This document shows, piece after piece, positions 20,269-27,843 of a stretch of 64,000 nt of DNA. The position numbers and the translations under genes were made by a program. Each line of letters opens with the position of its first letter. Position 1 is the stretch's first letter. This DNA is from Acinetobacter albensis (lineage in GTDB: Bacteria > Pseudomonadota > Gammaproteobacteria > Pseudomonadales > Moraxellaceae). The stretch is taken from NCBI RefSeq assembly GCF_900095025.1, contig NZ_FMBK01000006.1, positions 1 through 64,000 on the forward strand, written 5' to 3'. Under the pieces are notes generated by a model. It saw nothing but the letters and a program-made list of their open reading frames with translations, was not told the origin of the DNA and ran no database searches.

Positions 20269-21117
20269 ATGTGTCAGTTACTCGGAATGAATTGTGCTAC
20301 ACCAACGGATGTGACTTTCTCATTTCGGGGTTTTTCTCAACGCGCTGGAATTACCTCAGACCATTGTGATGGTTTTGGTATCGCTTTTTTTGAAGATAAA
20401 GCGTGTCGGCTGTTCGTGGATAACCAATCCGCAGTGGATTCTCCTATTGCTGAACTCGTTCGGAATTACCCGATCAAATCACGTAATGTCATCGCTCATA
20501 TTCGTAAAGCCACTCAAGGTAAAATTACTTTAGAAAACTCACACCCTTTTAGTCGTGAACTGTGGGGGCGGCAATGGATTTTCGCGCATAATGGCGATTT
20601 ACATGATTTTGATCCTCATTTATCGGGACGTTTTATTCCGATTGGCAATACCGACAGTGAGCGAGCTTTTTGCTTTTTACTGGATCAGATGGTGATTAAA
20701 TTTGGTTATCATGAACCCAAACTTGATCAAATTTTTGATTTGCTTGCTGATGTATCTCCGAAAATAGCAGAACATGGAACCTTTAATTTTTGTCTATCCA
20801 ATGGTCAGGCTTTATTTAGTTATGCCATTACCAAATTACATTGGTTGGTACGTGAATATCCCTTTCAACCTGCGCAATTGATTGATTTAGATGTAGAAGT
20901 TGATTTTAGCCAAGTCACTACCCCAGATGACCGAGTCGCAGTGATTACCACTGAGCCTCTCACCCAAAATGAATCATGGACAGCATTTAAAGCGGGAGAA
21001 ATGATTTTATTTCAACATGGATGTCCTATCCGGAAACAACTCACTCATGTTGAGCGCTTAGAACGTGAAAAATTAAATCCTGAGCTTCGAAGAGTTACGC
21101 GTGCTGATCAATATTAA
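20269..21117 (+). CDS. Class II glutamine amidotransferase (YafJ type)
   Basis: A 282-residue Ntn-type glutamine amidotransferase. The start is set by chemistry: the frame opens with a TTG at 20257, but the ATG at 20269 puts Cys at position 2 (MCQLLGMNC), which becomes the N-terminal nucleophile when Met is removed. Further family blocks are DGFGIAFFED, VIAHIRKATQG and FAHNGDL (about 107-113). Proteins of the YafJ group hydrolyse glutamine and may act on gamma-glutamyl substrates; the acceptor is unknown. No synthetase domain is attached and no partner gene is adjacent. Confidence 0.85.
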   Translation: MCQLLGMNCATPTDVTFSFRGFSQRAGITSDHCDGFGIAFFEDKACRLFVDNQSAVDSPIAELVRNYPIKSRNVIAHIRKATQGKITLENSHPFSRELWGRQWIFAHNGDLHDFDPHLSGRFIPIGNTDSERAFCFLLDQMVIKFGYHEPKLDQIFDLLADVSPKIAEHGTFNFCLSNGQALFSYAITKLHWLVREYPFQPAQLIDLDVEVDFSQVTTPDDRVAVITTEPLTQNESWTAFKAGEMILFQHGCPIRKQLTHVERLEREKLNPELRRVTRADQY

Positions 21118-21455
21118 TGATTATAATATTTTATTAAAGAAAGACTTTTTGATTCGAATAATCATTTTGAATGAATAATAATGGTTTTTTTAATCAAATG
21201 AATCTATAGAGTTATTTATTTGGTTAAAGATAAAAATAAGATGATTTAAGTTTGATTTTTTAATTATATTGGTTAAAAAATACTTTATTCTTTTGGTTGG
21301 TGTTTTCATTAAAATTAATAAATATCATTCGCTTAGATTTTTTATGTCAAATAATAAGTAAACCCGACTATTTTGGTTTATTTTTATTTTATAAAAATCA
21401 ATATATTATAATTTTAAATAATGATTGGCATATATTTCAAAGGGGCGGAAATAAA
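21118..21455. other. AT-rich intergenic region before bacteriohemerythrin
   Basis: About 340 bases, strongly AT-rich, with no credible gene. TTGGTTAAA occurs twice (21220-21228 and 21269-21277), 49 bases apart; this may be chance. The frame of the next gene stays open through the last 160 bases, but its translation there is not protein-like. Confidence 0.4.
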
Positions 21456-21905
21456 ATGAAGTGGGTTCCAGAATATAATACAGGGATTGATGTCATTGAT
21501 GATCAACACAAAAGAATTCTTGATTACATTAATGAGATTAATAGCATGGTCGGAAATACAGATCATGAAAAAATAAAAAATATTTTAAATCATATTATTG
21601 ATTATACGCAGTCACATTTTACATTTGAAGAATCATTACAAGAAGAGGCAGATTATAAATATCGTGTGCCACATAAACGTGTTCATGATTTATTTATTAA
21701 AAGAATTGAGTCCTATCGAGATCGTTTTGAAATGGGGCAAGCAATTGAAAGTGAGTTACATGAAGTTCTGTCTAAATGGTTGATTAATCACATACAGCAC
21801 GATGATGCTGATTATGTCGGTGCAGTCAAAGAAAATATGATTGGAATTATTAAACAAAAAGAACAAAAAAAGGGTAAAAACTGGTTTGCACGGTTTTTTT
21901 CATAA
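21456..21905 (+). CDS. Bacteriohemerythrin
   Basis: A 149-residue single-domain hemerythrin that binds O2 at a non-haem di-iron site. The ligand pattern is complete: H in DDQHKRIL, HFTFEE, H in HKRVHDLF and the terminal HIQHDDAD, i.e. the H...HxxxE...HxxxH...HxxxxD arrangement. The N-terminal MKWVPEYNTGIDVIDDQH is typical. The frame extends to 21297, but GGGGCGG lies nine bases before the ATG at 21456. It ends in a basic Lys-rich tail plus WFARFFS. Likely cytoplasmic O2 storage or sensing; no partner gene is adjacent. Confidence 0.9.
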   Translation: MKWVPEYNTGIDVIDDQHKRILDYINEINSMVGNTDHEKIKNILNHIIDYTQSHFTFEESLQEEADYKYRVPHKRVHDLFIKRIESYRDRFEMGQAIESELHEVLSKWLINHIQHDDADYVGAVKENMIGIIKQKEQKKGKNWFARFFS

Positions 21906-22045
21906 AAAAAATAAAATTATAAAAATAAAGAAAGAATAATAATTTTGCGCTGCAAATCATTTGAAAAGATGGTTTGCATTTTTTATTTTTGATTTTCGCT
22001 GACGACAAGGGCAAAATAGCAGAAGACTTTTTTTAGGACCGCATC

Positions 22046-23128
22046 ATGCAGGATCAGGCTCTGTCACGATGGCTATCGCCGCTGATGGCATTTTGTTTAT
22101 CTTTTATTATTATTGCAAGTTTAGCACCTGTTGTTGGCATTCATGCTGATCGTCAAATTGATTTTTGGTTGCTTTGGCTAAGCACAATGCTGATTTTGGC
22201 TTTACCAATTACTTATTTAGAAATTGCGTTGGCAAAACGCTCAAAAATGACGGCATTAAATGCCTTGTCAAGTTTGACCCGTGATGCAGATGCTTCACAA
22301 AAATGGCGTTTAGTCGGTTGGTTGGCCGTGGGATTTATTCCGTTTTTAGCGGGAAGCATCTTGTCAAATGCCAGTCAGCTACTTAGACAATTTGCATTCC
22401 AGAACGTAAATGTAAATCTTGTTTTTATCGGTTTAGCAATTGCAGCGATTGTGATTTCATTTATATCAAGAAAAATCATTGTTTTATGTACTGTAATTGG
22501 TGTGTTGGCAGCAATTGTAGTTGCACAATTACAGGGAACGGCTCTAGTGGCTTGGCATGTAACCCCAGTTCAATTAAGTGAATGGGGCAGTGCGACGGTT
22601 TTAGCTTTAGTCGCAAGTGGTTTGGGAATGGGTTTATATTGGCAAACCAGCTTAGCCACAATTAAACAGCAAGATGTCGCCACTAAAACGGTACTGCCGA
22701 TTTGGATTGCACAATTACTGGCTGTCATTGCTTTTGGCTTTTTTGCAGTCAATTCCTTAGTGTCAGGCTTTGCATTTGTGATTGCTGTACTTGGTGGAGC
22801 TGCTTTACTGCTCAATTTGGTGCGTGAACAACTCTTAGAGCGACAGTTTAATTTGGTACTGCAATGGTTACTTATCGTGGTGGCGTTGTGTGTCTGGATT
22901 GTTCCTGCCATGCATCCTGTATTGAATACCTTATTAATGCTTTGGGGGTTAATCATTTGCTTAATTTACGCCATTTTTGCAGGATGGATTATGAAAATTA
23001 GTCATCTGCGTAAATCAATGAATTTTAGCAATGAGCTATTTTATAATTTATGGCGTATTGCAGTTCGTGTAATTTTACCGCTTTCAATTATTGTGGCTAT
23101 ATTTATCATCATTGGACAAGGGTTCTAA
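22046..23128 (+). CDS. Neurotransmitter:sodium symporter-like membrane protein
   Basis: A 360-residue protein with about ten to eleven hydrophobic segments. The N-terminal third (PITYLEIALAKRSKMTALNAL, then KWRLVGWLAVGFIPFLAGS) resembles TM2-TM3 of SNF-type sodium symporters, whose canonical TM2 has PLxxxExALGQ. At 360 residues it is clearly shorter than typical bacterial SNF transporters (about 440-500). The stop codon overlaps the rnfH start (TAATG), so the two are translationally coupled. Substrate and activity are unknown; it may be a divergent family member. Confidence 0.55.
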   Translation: MQDQALSRWLSPLMAFCLSFIIIASLAPVVGIHADRQIDFWLLWLSTMLILALPITYLEIALAKRSKMTALNALSSLTRDADASQKWRLVGWLAVGFIPFLAGSILSNASQLLRQFAFQNVNVNLVFIGLAIAAIVISFISRKIIVLCTVIGVLAAIVVAQLQGTALVAWHVTPVQLSEWGSATVLALVASGLGMGLYWQTSLATIKQQDVATKTVLPIWIAQLLAVIAFGFFAVNSLVSGFAFVIAVLGGAALLLNLVREQLLERQFNLVLQWLLIVVALCVWIVPAMHPVLNTLLMLWGLIICLIYAIFAGWIMKISHLRKSMNFSNELFYNLWRIAVRVILPLSIIVAIFIIIGQGF

Positions 23129-23451
23129 TGAGTAAGCTAGCACAGGTTTGGGTGGCATATGCGGCTCAAACTCAACAATTTCATATCAGTCTTGCTTTTC
23201 AAGAGGGTATGACGGCTTTGGATGCTGTTGAACAGAGTGGAATCTGTAGCCAAACAGATTTGCCTGAACCTTTATTATTGGGAATTTTTGGTACGCGTCT
23301 ACAAAATCTTCAGCAGAAACTACAAATCGGTGATCGTGTAGAAATTTATCGAACACTCACGATTAATCCAAAAGATATCCGTCGAAAACGTGCTGCGGAA
23401 AACCCTGTGGGGCTTTATTGTCGTGGAAATCGCTTTAAACAATTGAAGTAA
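23128..23451 (+). CDS. rnfH: RnfH-family ubiquitin-like protein
   Basis: A 107-residue beta-grasp protein of the RnfH/UPF0125 family, often found beside bamE and the ratA toxin gene in gammaproteobacteria. Blocks are VWVAYAAQTQQFHISLAF at the N-terminus, LGIFGTRLQNLQQKLQIGDRVEIYRTL in the middle and NPKDIRRKRAAEN at the end. The ATG overlaps the stop of the upstream permease by one base. It is convergent with bamE. Function unresolved. Confidence 0.88.
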   Translation: MSKLAQVWVAYAAQTQQFHISLAFQEGMTALDAVEQSGICSQTDLPEPLLLGIFGTRLQNLQQKLQIGDRVEIYRTLTINPKDIRRKRAAENPVGLYCRGNRFKQLK

Positions 23452-23454
23452 TAA

Positions 23455-23480
23455 GAAAACCCCTCATTGAGGGGTTTATT
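23455..23480. terminator. Bidirectional terminator between rnfH and bamE
   Basis: AAACCCCTC-ATT-GAGGGGTTT hairpin, with T-rich sequence on the plus side and an A-run before it, placed between the convergent stops. Confidence 0.85.
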
Positions 23481-23495
23481 TTTATTTTAAAGCAG

Positions 23496-23894
23496 CTATA
23501 GTGGGGGCGCAGTTAGAATCGCTTCTTTCGATCCTGGTAAGCCCGGTTGAGATTCTGGAATGGTTTCCAGTCCTTCAATTTTTTGTACAATACCATTTTG
23601 ATCGAAGTAAATTTTTAAATGCTGACCATGTGCTGCAGGGATTTTAGCTTTTTTAGCGTAGGTTCCTGGAATATAGTTGTAGATGTAGTCCCAACGTAAC
23701 GGGTTCATTGGATCTGAAACTGTCGGACTACCAAGCAAAAAACGTACTTGTTGGTGGCTCATACCGACTTGAATTTTTGAAGCTTGTGCTTGAGTTAATG
23801 GTGTCCCTTGAGGGATATCAACTTTGTATACGCCCAAGGTCGAACAGCCTGCGAGCAGTGAAGTGACGAACAACGTCAACATGATTTTTTGCAT
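23496..23894 (-). CDS. bamE: Outer membrane protein assembly factor BamE
   Basis: A 132-residue lipoprotein of the BAM complex that inserts beta-barrels into the outer membrane. It has lipobox LLAGC (Cys16) and the SmpA/OmlA domain with IQVGMSHQQVRFLLGSPTVSDP and RWDYIYNY. It is divergent from fur across about 110 bases, the same arrangement as omlA-fur in Pseudomonas and Xanthomonas. The C-terminus extends about 20 residues beyond the domain (PESQPGLPGSKEAI), which may be a genus-level tail. Confidence 0.93.
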   Translation of the reverse strand: MQKIMLTLFVTSLLAGCSTLGVYKVDIPQGTPLTQAQASKIQVGMSHQQVRFLLGSPTVSDPMNPLRWDYIYNYIPGTYAKKAKIPAAHGQHLKIYFDQNGIVQKIEGLETIPESQPGLPGSKEAILTAPPL

Positions 23895-24006
23895 TTTGCT
23901 ACACTATCCCAAATTAATTATGATGCATTTGATCCAAGGATAGATCATACTGCATCTAAACTTTGTTGCATATTCCAACTTTAAATTTGTTGAGAGACCT
24001 TTTTAC

Positions 24007-24444
24007 ATGCCTATTTCAAATCAAGATTTACGCAAAGCTGGACTTAAAGTTACGCTTCCACGAATTAAAATATTAGAATTATTAGAAAATTCAAAACAAC
24101 ATCATTTAAGTGCGGAAGACATTTATAAAACTTTACTTGAACAAGGTGAAGATGTCGGTTTAGCAACTGTGTATCGAGTGTTAACACAGTTTGAAGCTGC
24201 GGGAATTATTCAACGTCATCATTTTGAAAACAATCATTCAGTTTTTGAAATTATGCAAGAAGATCACCATGATCATATTGTTTGTCAAAATTGCAATAAA
24301 GTCGTTGAATTTACAAATGATGTCATTGAAACTCAACAGCATGAAGTGGCTGAAAAATTTGGCTTTACTTTAACAGGCCATTCGCTCAACCTTTATGGTT
24401 ACTGCGACTCGAAAGAGTGCCAAGATGCATTGCGTAAAAAATAA
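24007..24444 (+). CDS. fur: Ferric uptake regulator Fur
   Basis: A 145-residue metal-responsive repressor of iron uptake genes. The N-terminal winged helix (LRKAGLKVTLPRIKILELLE) is followed by GLATVYRVLTQFEAAGI, the metal-binding HHDHIVCQNCNKVVEF with CxxC, and a second Cys pair (CDSKEC) near the C-terminus. It is divergent from bamE and has its own terminator. I did not find a clear Fur box upstream. Confidence 0.95.
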   Translation: MPISNQDLRKAGLKVTLPRIKILELLENSKQHHLSAEDIYKTLLEQGEDVGLATVYRVLTQFEAAGIIQRHHFENNHSVFEIMQEDHHDHIVCQNCNKVVEFTNDVIETQQHEVAEKFGFTLTGHSLNLYGYCDSKECQDALRKK

Positions 24445-24462
24445 TTTTGCTTAATGGCAATT

Positions 24463-24496
24463 AAAAACAGGCTTCGAAGGAAGCCTGTTTTTTTAT
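24463..24496. terminator. Terminator between fur and pilU
   Basis: AAACAGGCTT/AAGCCTGTTT stem with a six-base loop, then seven T on the plus strand and five T on the minus strand. It lies between the convergent stops. Confidence 0.88.
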
Positions 24497-24498
24497 TT

Positions 24499-25620
24499 TT
24501 AAGATTGACCATCAAAGGTAATATTGGTGCCAGCATGCATTAAACGATCAGCCCCTTCTTCTGAGAGTTTGATTTGTAAACGCAAATCGTTTGGTGAGTC
24601 CGCATGTTTCAGTGCATCTTTGTAGGTAATTTGCTTGGCCTTATATAAATCAAATAAAGCTTGGTCAAAAGTTTGCATACCCAGTTCGCGTGAGCGCTTC
24701 ATCAAATCCTTAATTTCATGCACATCTCCTTTGCGGATCAGGTCTGAAATTAATGGAGAGTTAATCAGAATTTCGATGGCCGCTCGACGTGAATTGCCAT
24801 CTATGGTCGGAATCAACTGCTGAGCCACCATGGCTCTTAAATTAAGCGACAAGTCCATAAAGAGTTGGTTATGACGGTCAGCCTCAAAGAAATGAATAAT
24901 ACGATCAATAGCTTGGTTGGCGTTGTTGGCATGCAGTGTTGCAAATACTAAGTGACCCGTTTCAGCAAAGGCAATCGCATAGTCCATGGTTTCACGTGAA
25001 CGAATTTCCCCAATCAAAATTACATCGGGTGCTTGACGTAAGGTATTCTTTAACGCAATTTCAAAAGAATCTGTATCAATACCGACTTCACGCTGGGTAA
25101 TAATACAGCCCGCATGTTCATGAATAAATTCAATCGGATCTTCAATGGTAATGATATGACCTTTGGAATTATGGTTACGATAACCAATAATAGAAGCCAA
25201 AGACGTTGATTTACCTGTTCCCGTTGCTCCTACAAAGATGATAATACCGCGTTTCGTCATCGCCAGTTCTTTTAAAATAGGCGGTAACTTGAGCTCATCC
25301 ATAGTTGGAATAACCGTTTCGATACGACGTAATACCATGCCAGGATGATCACGTTGTTGAAAAGCACTGACACGAAAACGCGCAGTTTTATCACGATTAT
25401 TAATGGCAAAGTTACATTCACGGGTTTCAGCAAATTCTTTACGTTGCTTGTCACTCATGATTGAATTTAAAAGCTGACCCACTATTTCTCCTGTCAGCTT
25501 TGTTTTTGCAATCGGAAGAATCTGACCATTAATTTTCATAGAAGGTTCAACATCAGCAGTGAGAAATAAGTCTGATGCTTGTTTTTGAATCATCAAATTG
25601 AGTAAGTCGTTAAAATCCAT
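24499..25620 (-). CDS. pilU: Type IV pilus twitching ATPase PilU
   Basis: A 373-residue retraction ATPase paralogous to PilT. It has Walker A VGATGTGKST (about 130-139), the Asp box ITIEDPIEF, Walker B LIGEIRSRETM and the His box LVFATLHANNANQAIDR. PilU assists PilT-dependent retraction in twitching and DNA uptake. It lies 25 bases downstream of pilT. In place of PilT's AIRNLIRE it has SPLISDLIRKGDV, and it has the extended C-terminus usual for PilU. Confidence 0.94.
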   Translation of the reverse strand: MDFNDLLNLMIQKQASDLFLTADVEPSMKINGQILPIAKTKLTGEIVGQLLNSIMSDKQRKEFAETRECNFAINNRDKTARFRVSAFQQRDHPGMVLRRIETVIPTMDELKLPPILKELAMTKRGIIIFVGATGTGKSTSLASIIGYRNHNSKGHIITIEDPIEFIHEHAGCIITQREVGIDTDSFEIALKNTLRQAPDVILIGEIRSRETMDYAIAFAETGHLVFATLHANNANQAIDRIIHFFEADRHNQLFMDLSLNLRAMVAQQLIPTIDGNSRRAAIEILINSPLISDLIRKGDVHEIKDLMKRSRELGMQTFDQALFDLYKAKQITYKDALKHADSPNDLRLQIKLSEEGADRLMHAGTNITFDGQS

Positions 25621-25645
25621 AATAAGTTCCTAAATCCATTTAAAC

Positions 25646-26683
25646 TTACAAGAAGGCTTCTGGTTGTTTTGCCATTGTCCGTGCTGTTTGGGGACTAATC
25701 ATGCCTTTAGCCACTAACGTTTTTAAACTTTGATCCAGCGTGGTCATGCCGTAGTTGGCACCTGTTTGAATAGCAGAATACATTTGAGCCACTTTATTTT
25801 CACGAATTAAGTTACGAATCGCTGGAATCCCAATCATGATTTCATGTGCAGCCACACGTCCACCACCATTTTTCTTCAGTAAAGTTTGAGAAATCACGGC
25901 TTGTAAGGATTCAGATAACATGGCACGAACCATATCTTTTTCTTCAGCAGGGAAGACGTCAATCACACGGTCAATGGTTTTTGCCGCAGAAGTAGTATGT
26001 AGCGTACCAAAGACCAAGTGGCCTGTTTCAGCAGCCGTTAAAGCCAAACGGATGGTTTCAAGGTCACGCATCTCACCGACCAAAATAATGTCAGGATCTT
26101 CACGCAAAGCTGAGCGTAATGCTTCGTTAAAACCATGTGTGTCACGATGAACTTCACGCTGATTGACCAGACATTTTTTTGATTCGTGTACAAATTCAAT
26201 CGGATCTTCTACAGTTAAAATATGGTCATAACGATGATCATTAATATAATCGACCATTGCTGCGAGTGTGGTCGATTTCCCCGAACCTGTTGGGCCTGTA
26301 ACCAAAACAATGCCACGAGGAAAGTTACAAATATCTTTAAAAATTTGCCCCATGCCCAAGTCTTCGATGGTTAATACTTTGGATGGAATGGTACGGAATA
26401 CTGCACCTGCACCACGGTTTTGGTTAAAAGCATTGACACGAAAACGTGCTACACCGGGAACTTCAAAAGAAAAGTCAGTTTCTAATTTTTCTTCAAAATC
26501 ACGGCGTTGTTTATCATTCATAATGTCATACACCAATTTGTGTACTTCTTTATGTTCCAAAGCTGGTAAATTAATACGGCGAACTTCACCGTCGACTCGA
26601 ATGAGGGGGGGCATGCCCGCGGATAAATGTAAGTCAGATGCTCCATTTTTAGCCGAGAAGGCCAGTAACTCTGTAATGTCCAT
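25646..26683 (-). CDS. pilT: Type IV pilus retraction ATPase PilT
   Basis: A 345-residue hexameric ATPase that depolymerises the pilus for twitching motility and natural transformation. It has the N-terminal PAS-like domain (SDLHLSAGMPPLIRVDGEVRRI), Walker A TGPTGSGKSTT, Asp box LTVEDPIEF, Walker B LVGEMRDLETI, His box LVFGTLHTTSAAKTIDR and the retraction motif PAIRNLIRENK. The frame reaches 26701, but GGGGAAA sits before the ATG at 26683, giving MDITELL and the usual length. It is divergent from the YggS-type gene. Confidence 0.95.
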   Translation of the reverse strand: MDITELLAFSAKNGASDLHLSAGMPPLIRVDGEVRRINLPALEHKEVHKLVYDIMNDKQRRDFEEKLETDFSFEVPGVARFRVNAFNQNRGAGAVFRTIPSKVLTIEDLGMGQIFKDICNFPRGIVLVTGPTGSGKSTTLAAMVDYINDHRYDHILTVEDPIEFVHESKKCLVNQREVHRDTHGFNEALRSALREDPDIILVGEMRDLETIRLALTAAETGHLVFGTLHTTSAAKTIDRVIDVFPAEEKDMVRAMLSESLQAVISQTLLKKNGGGRVAAHEIMIGIPAIRNLIRENKVAQMYSAIQTGANYGMTTLDQSLKTLVAKGMISPQTARTMAKQPEAFL

Positions 26684-26807
26684 AATTTTCCCCAAGACCA
26701 TTTAAATGTTATTTATTTTGTTAGAATAATAAGGCTTTCCCTGAGCTTAACCAACAGTTAGTTTATCGGCAAAGAAAAAAAAGATGAATGAAGTGAGAAT
26801 CTCGTCA

Positions 26808-27494
26808 ATGAATAATTTTCTAGCGTCACGAAGTCAAGTTTTACAGAAGATTGAAGTAGCATGTAAATATAGCCAACGTGATCCCAAAACTGTAGCGTTA
26901 TTGGCAGTTTCCAAGACGCATCCCAGTGAAACTTTACGTGAAATGTATCACGCGGGTCAGCACAAATTTGGAGAAAATTATTTACAAGAAGCGTTAGATA
27001 AAATTCAGAGTCTGAACGATTTGGAGATTGAATGGCATTTTATTGGTCATGTACAACGCAATAAAACGAAGCATTTGGCTGCAAACTTTGCTTGGATACA
27101 TGGAGTAGATCGTTTCATTATTGCTGAGCGCTTGTCGAATCAGCGCGAAGATACGCAGATTGCACTCAATATATGTTTGCAAGTCAACATTGATGGGCAA
27201 AATACCAAAGATGGTTGTCATCCCAATGATGTTGCAGATTTGGTGAAACAGATCAGTCAGCTTTCACATTTAAAACTGCGTGGTTTAATGGTTATTCCAG
27301 CACCAGATAATTGTGGTGCTTTACTTCAAGCTAAACAACTTTTTGATGAAGTTAAACAGCATCATGCTTATCCTGAAGATTGGGATACCTTAAGTATGGG
27401 CATGTCTGGTGATATGGTTGAAGCGATTGCGGCAGGTTCTAGCATGGTTCGAATCGGTACGGCATTGTTTGGGACGCGTGACTATTCTGTTTAA
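26808..27494 (+). CDS. yggS: Pyridoxal-phosphate homeostasis protein (YggS family)
   Basis: A single-domain fold-type III PLP protein (YggS/PROSC) that buffers PLP and has no clear catalytic activity. The PLP lysine is in LLAVSKTHP, and GENYLQEALDKI, EWHFIGHVQRNKTK and LSMGMSGDMVEAIAAGSSMVRIGTALFG are all family blocks. The frame starts at 26784, but the ATG at 26808 places the PLP lysine at residue 36 as in E. coli YggS and gives 228 residues. Neither start has a strong ribosome site. The gene often lies beside pilT in proteobacteria, as here. Confidence 0.9.
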   Translation: MNNFLASRSQVLQKIEVACKYSQRDPKTVALLAVSKTHPSETLREMYHAGQHKFGENYLQEALDKIQSLNDLEIEWHFIGHVQRNKTKHLAANFAWIHGVDRFIIAERLSNQREDTQIALNICLQVNIDGQNTKDGCHPNDVADLVKQISQLSHLKLRGLMVIPAPDNCGALLQAKQLFDEVKQHHAYPEDWDTLSMGMSGDMVEAIAAGSSMVRIGTALFGTRDYSV

Positions 27495-27843
27495 ACAGCC
27501 AGTTCAAGTCTAATTTTCTACAAGCACAGGTTATGTTGTTGTACGTTTTAGCTTACATCAGATGGTGTCTTTTGCCGCTAGTATCAAGAGCATGAATTTC
27601 TTATTATAGTTTTATCAGGAGACAGGATGTTTCCCTTATAAGAATAATAAAAGATAACAACATGGATGTGCTAGGTAGGACAGGAGTTATACCTAATACC
27701 GAATCTAGAAAGCCTCGACAGGATGTCGAGGCTTTTTTAGTTTTGAAACTTTTATTTGAGTTGTTTGAAGGCGCATGTGAATAAAGCTGAAATTAAAAAG
27801 GCTCGTTCTTTTTCCTCATTTGAGGAACCATAACCAACTGGGA
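27495..27843. other. Intergenic region with a strong terminator; possible small RNA
   Basis: About 350 bases between yggS and the end of sbcC. A strong terminator on the plus strand (27710-27738) lies over 200 bases past the yggS stop, leaving room for a long 3' UTR or an independent small RNA. A TATTATAG element at 27602-27609 could be a -10 box, but no good -35 is visible. An inverted repeat TTCCTCATTTGAGGAA lies at 27812-27827 near the end of sbcC. I see no convincing coding sequence. Confidence 0.4.
27710..27738 (+). terminator. Strong plus-strand terminator between yggS and sbcC
   Basis: AAGCCTCGACA-GGA-TGTCGAGGCTT is an 11-bp perfect stem with a three-base loop and six T on the plus strand. 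It ends either a long yggS transcript or a separate small RNA. Confidence 0.85.

Noticed and set aside
21297-21455. N-terminal extension of bacteriohemerythrin
   Set aside because: The extra 53 residues are Ile/Phe/Asn-rich translation of AT-rich DNA, and a strong ribosome site lies before the internal ATG.
26268-26705. Antisense frame of 145 codons over pilT
   Set aside because: The opposite strand encodes the intact PilT Walker A region; the antisense product is low-complexity Ser/Lys/Arg with no recognisable domain.
27661-27783. A short plus-strand frame beginning MDVLGRTGVIPN
   Set aside because: It runs straight through a strong terminator hairpin and its composition is not protein-like, so it is not a gene.
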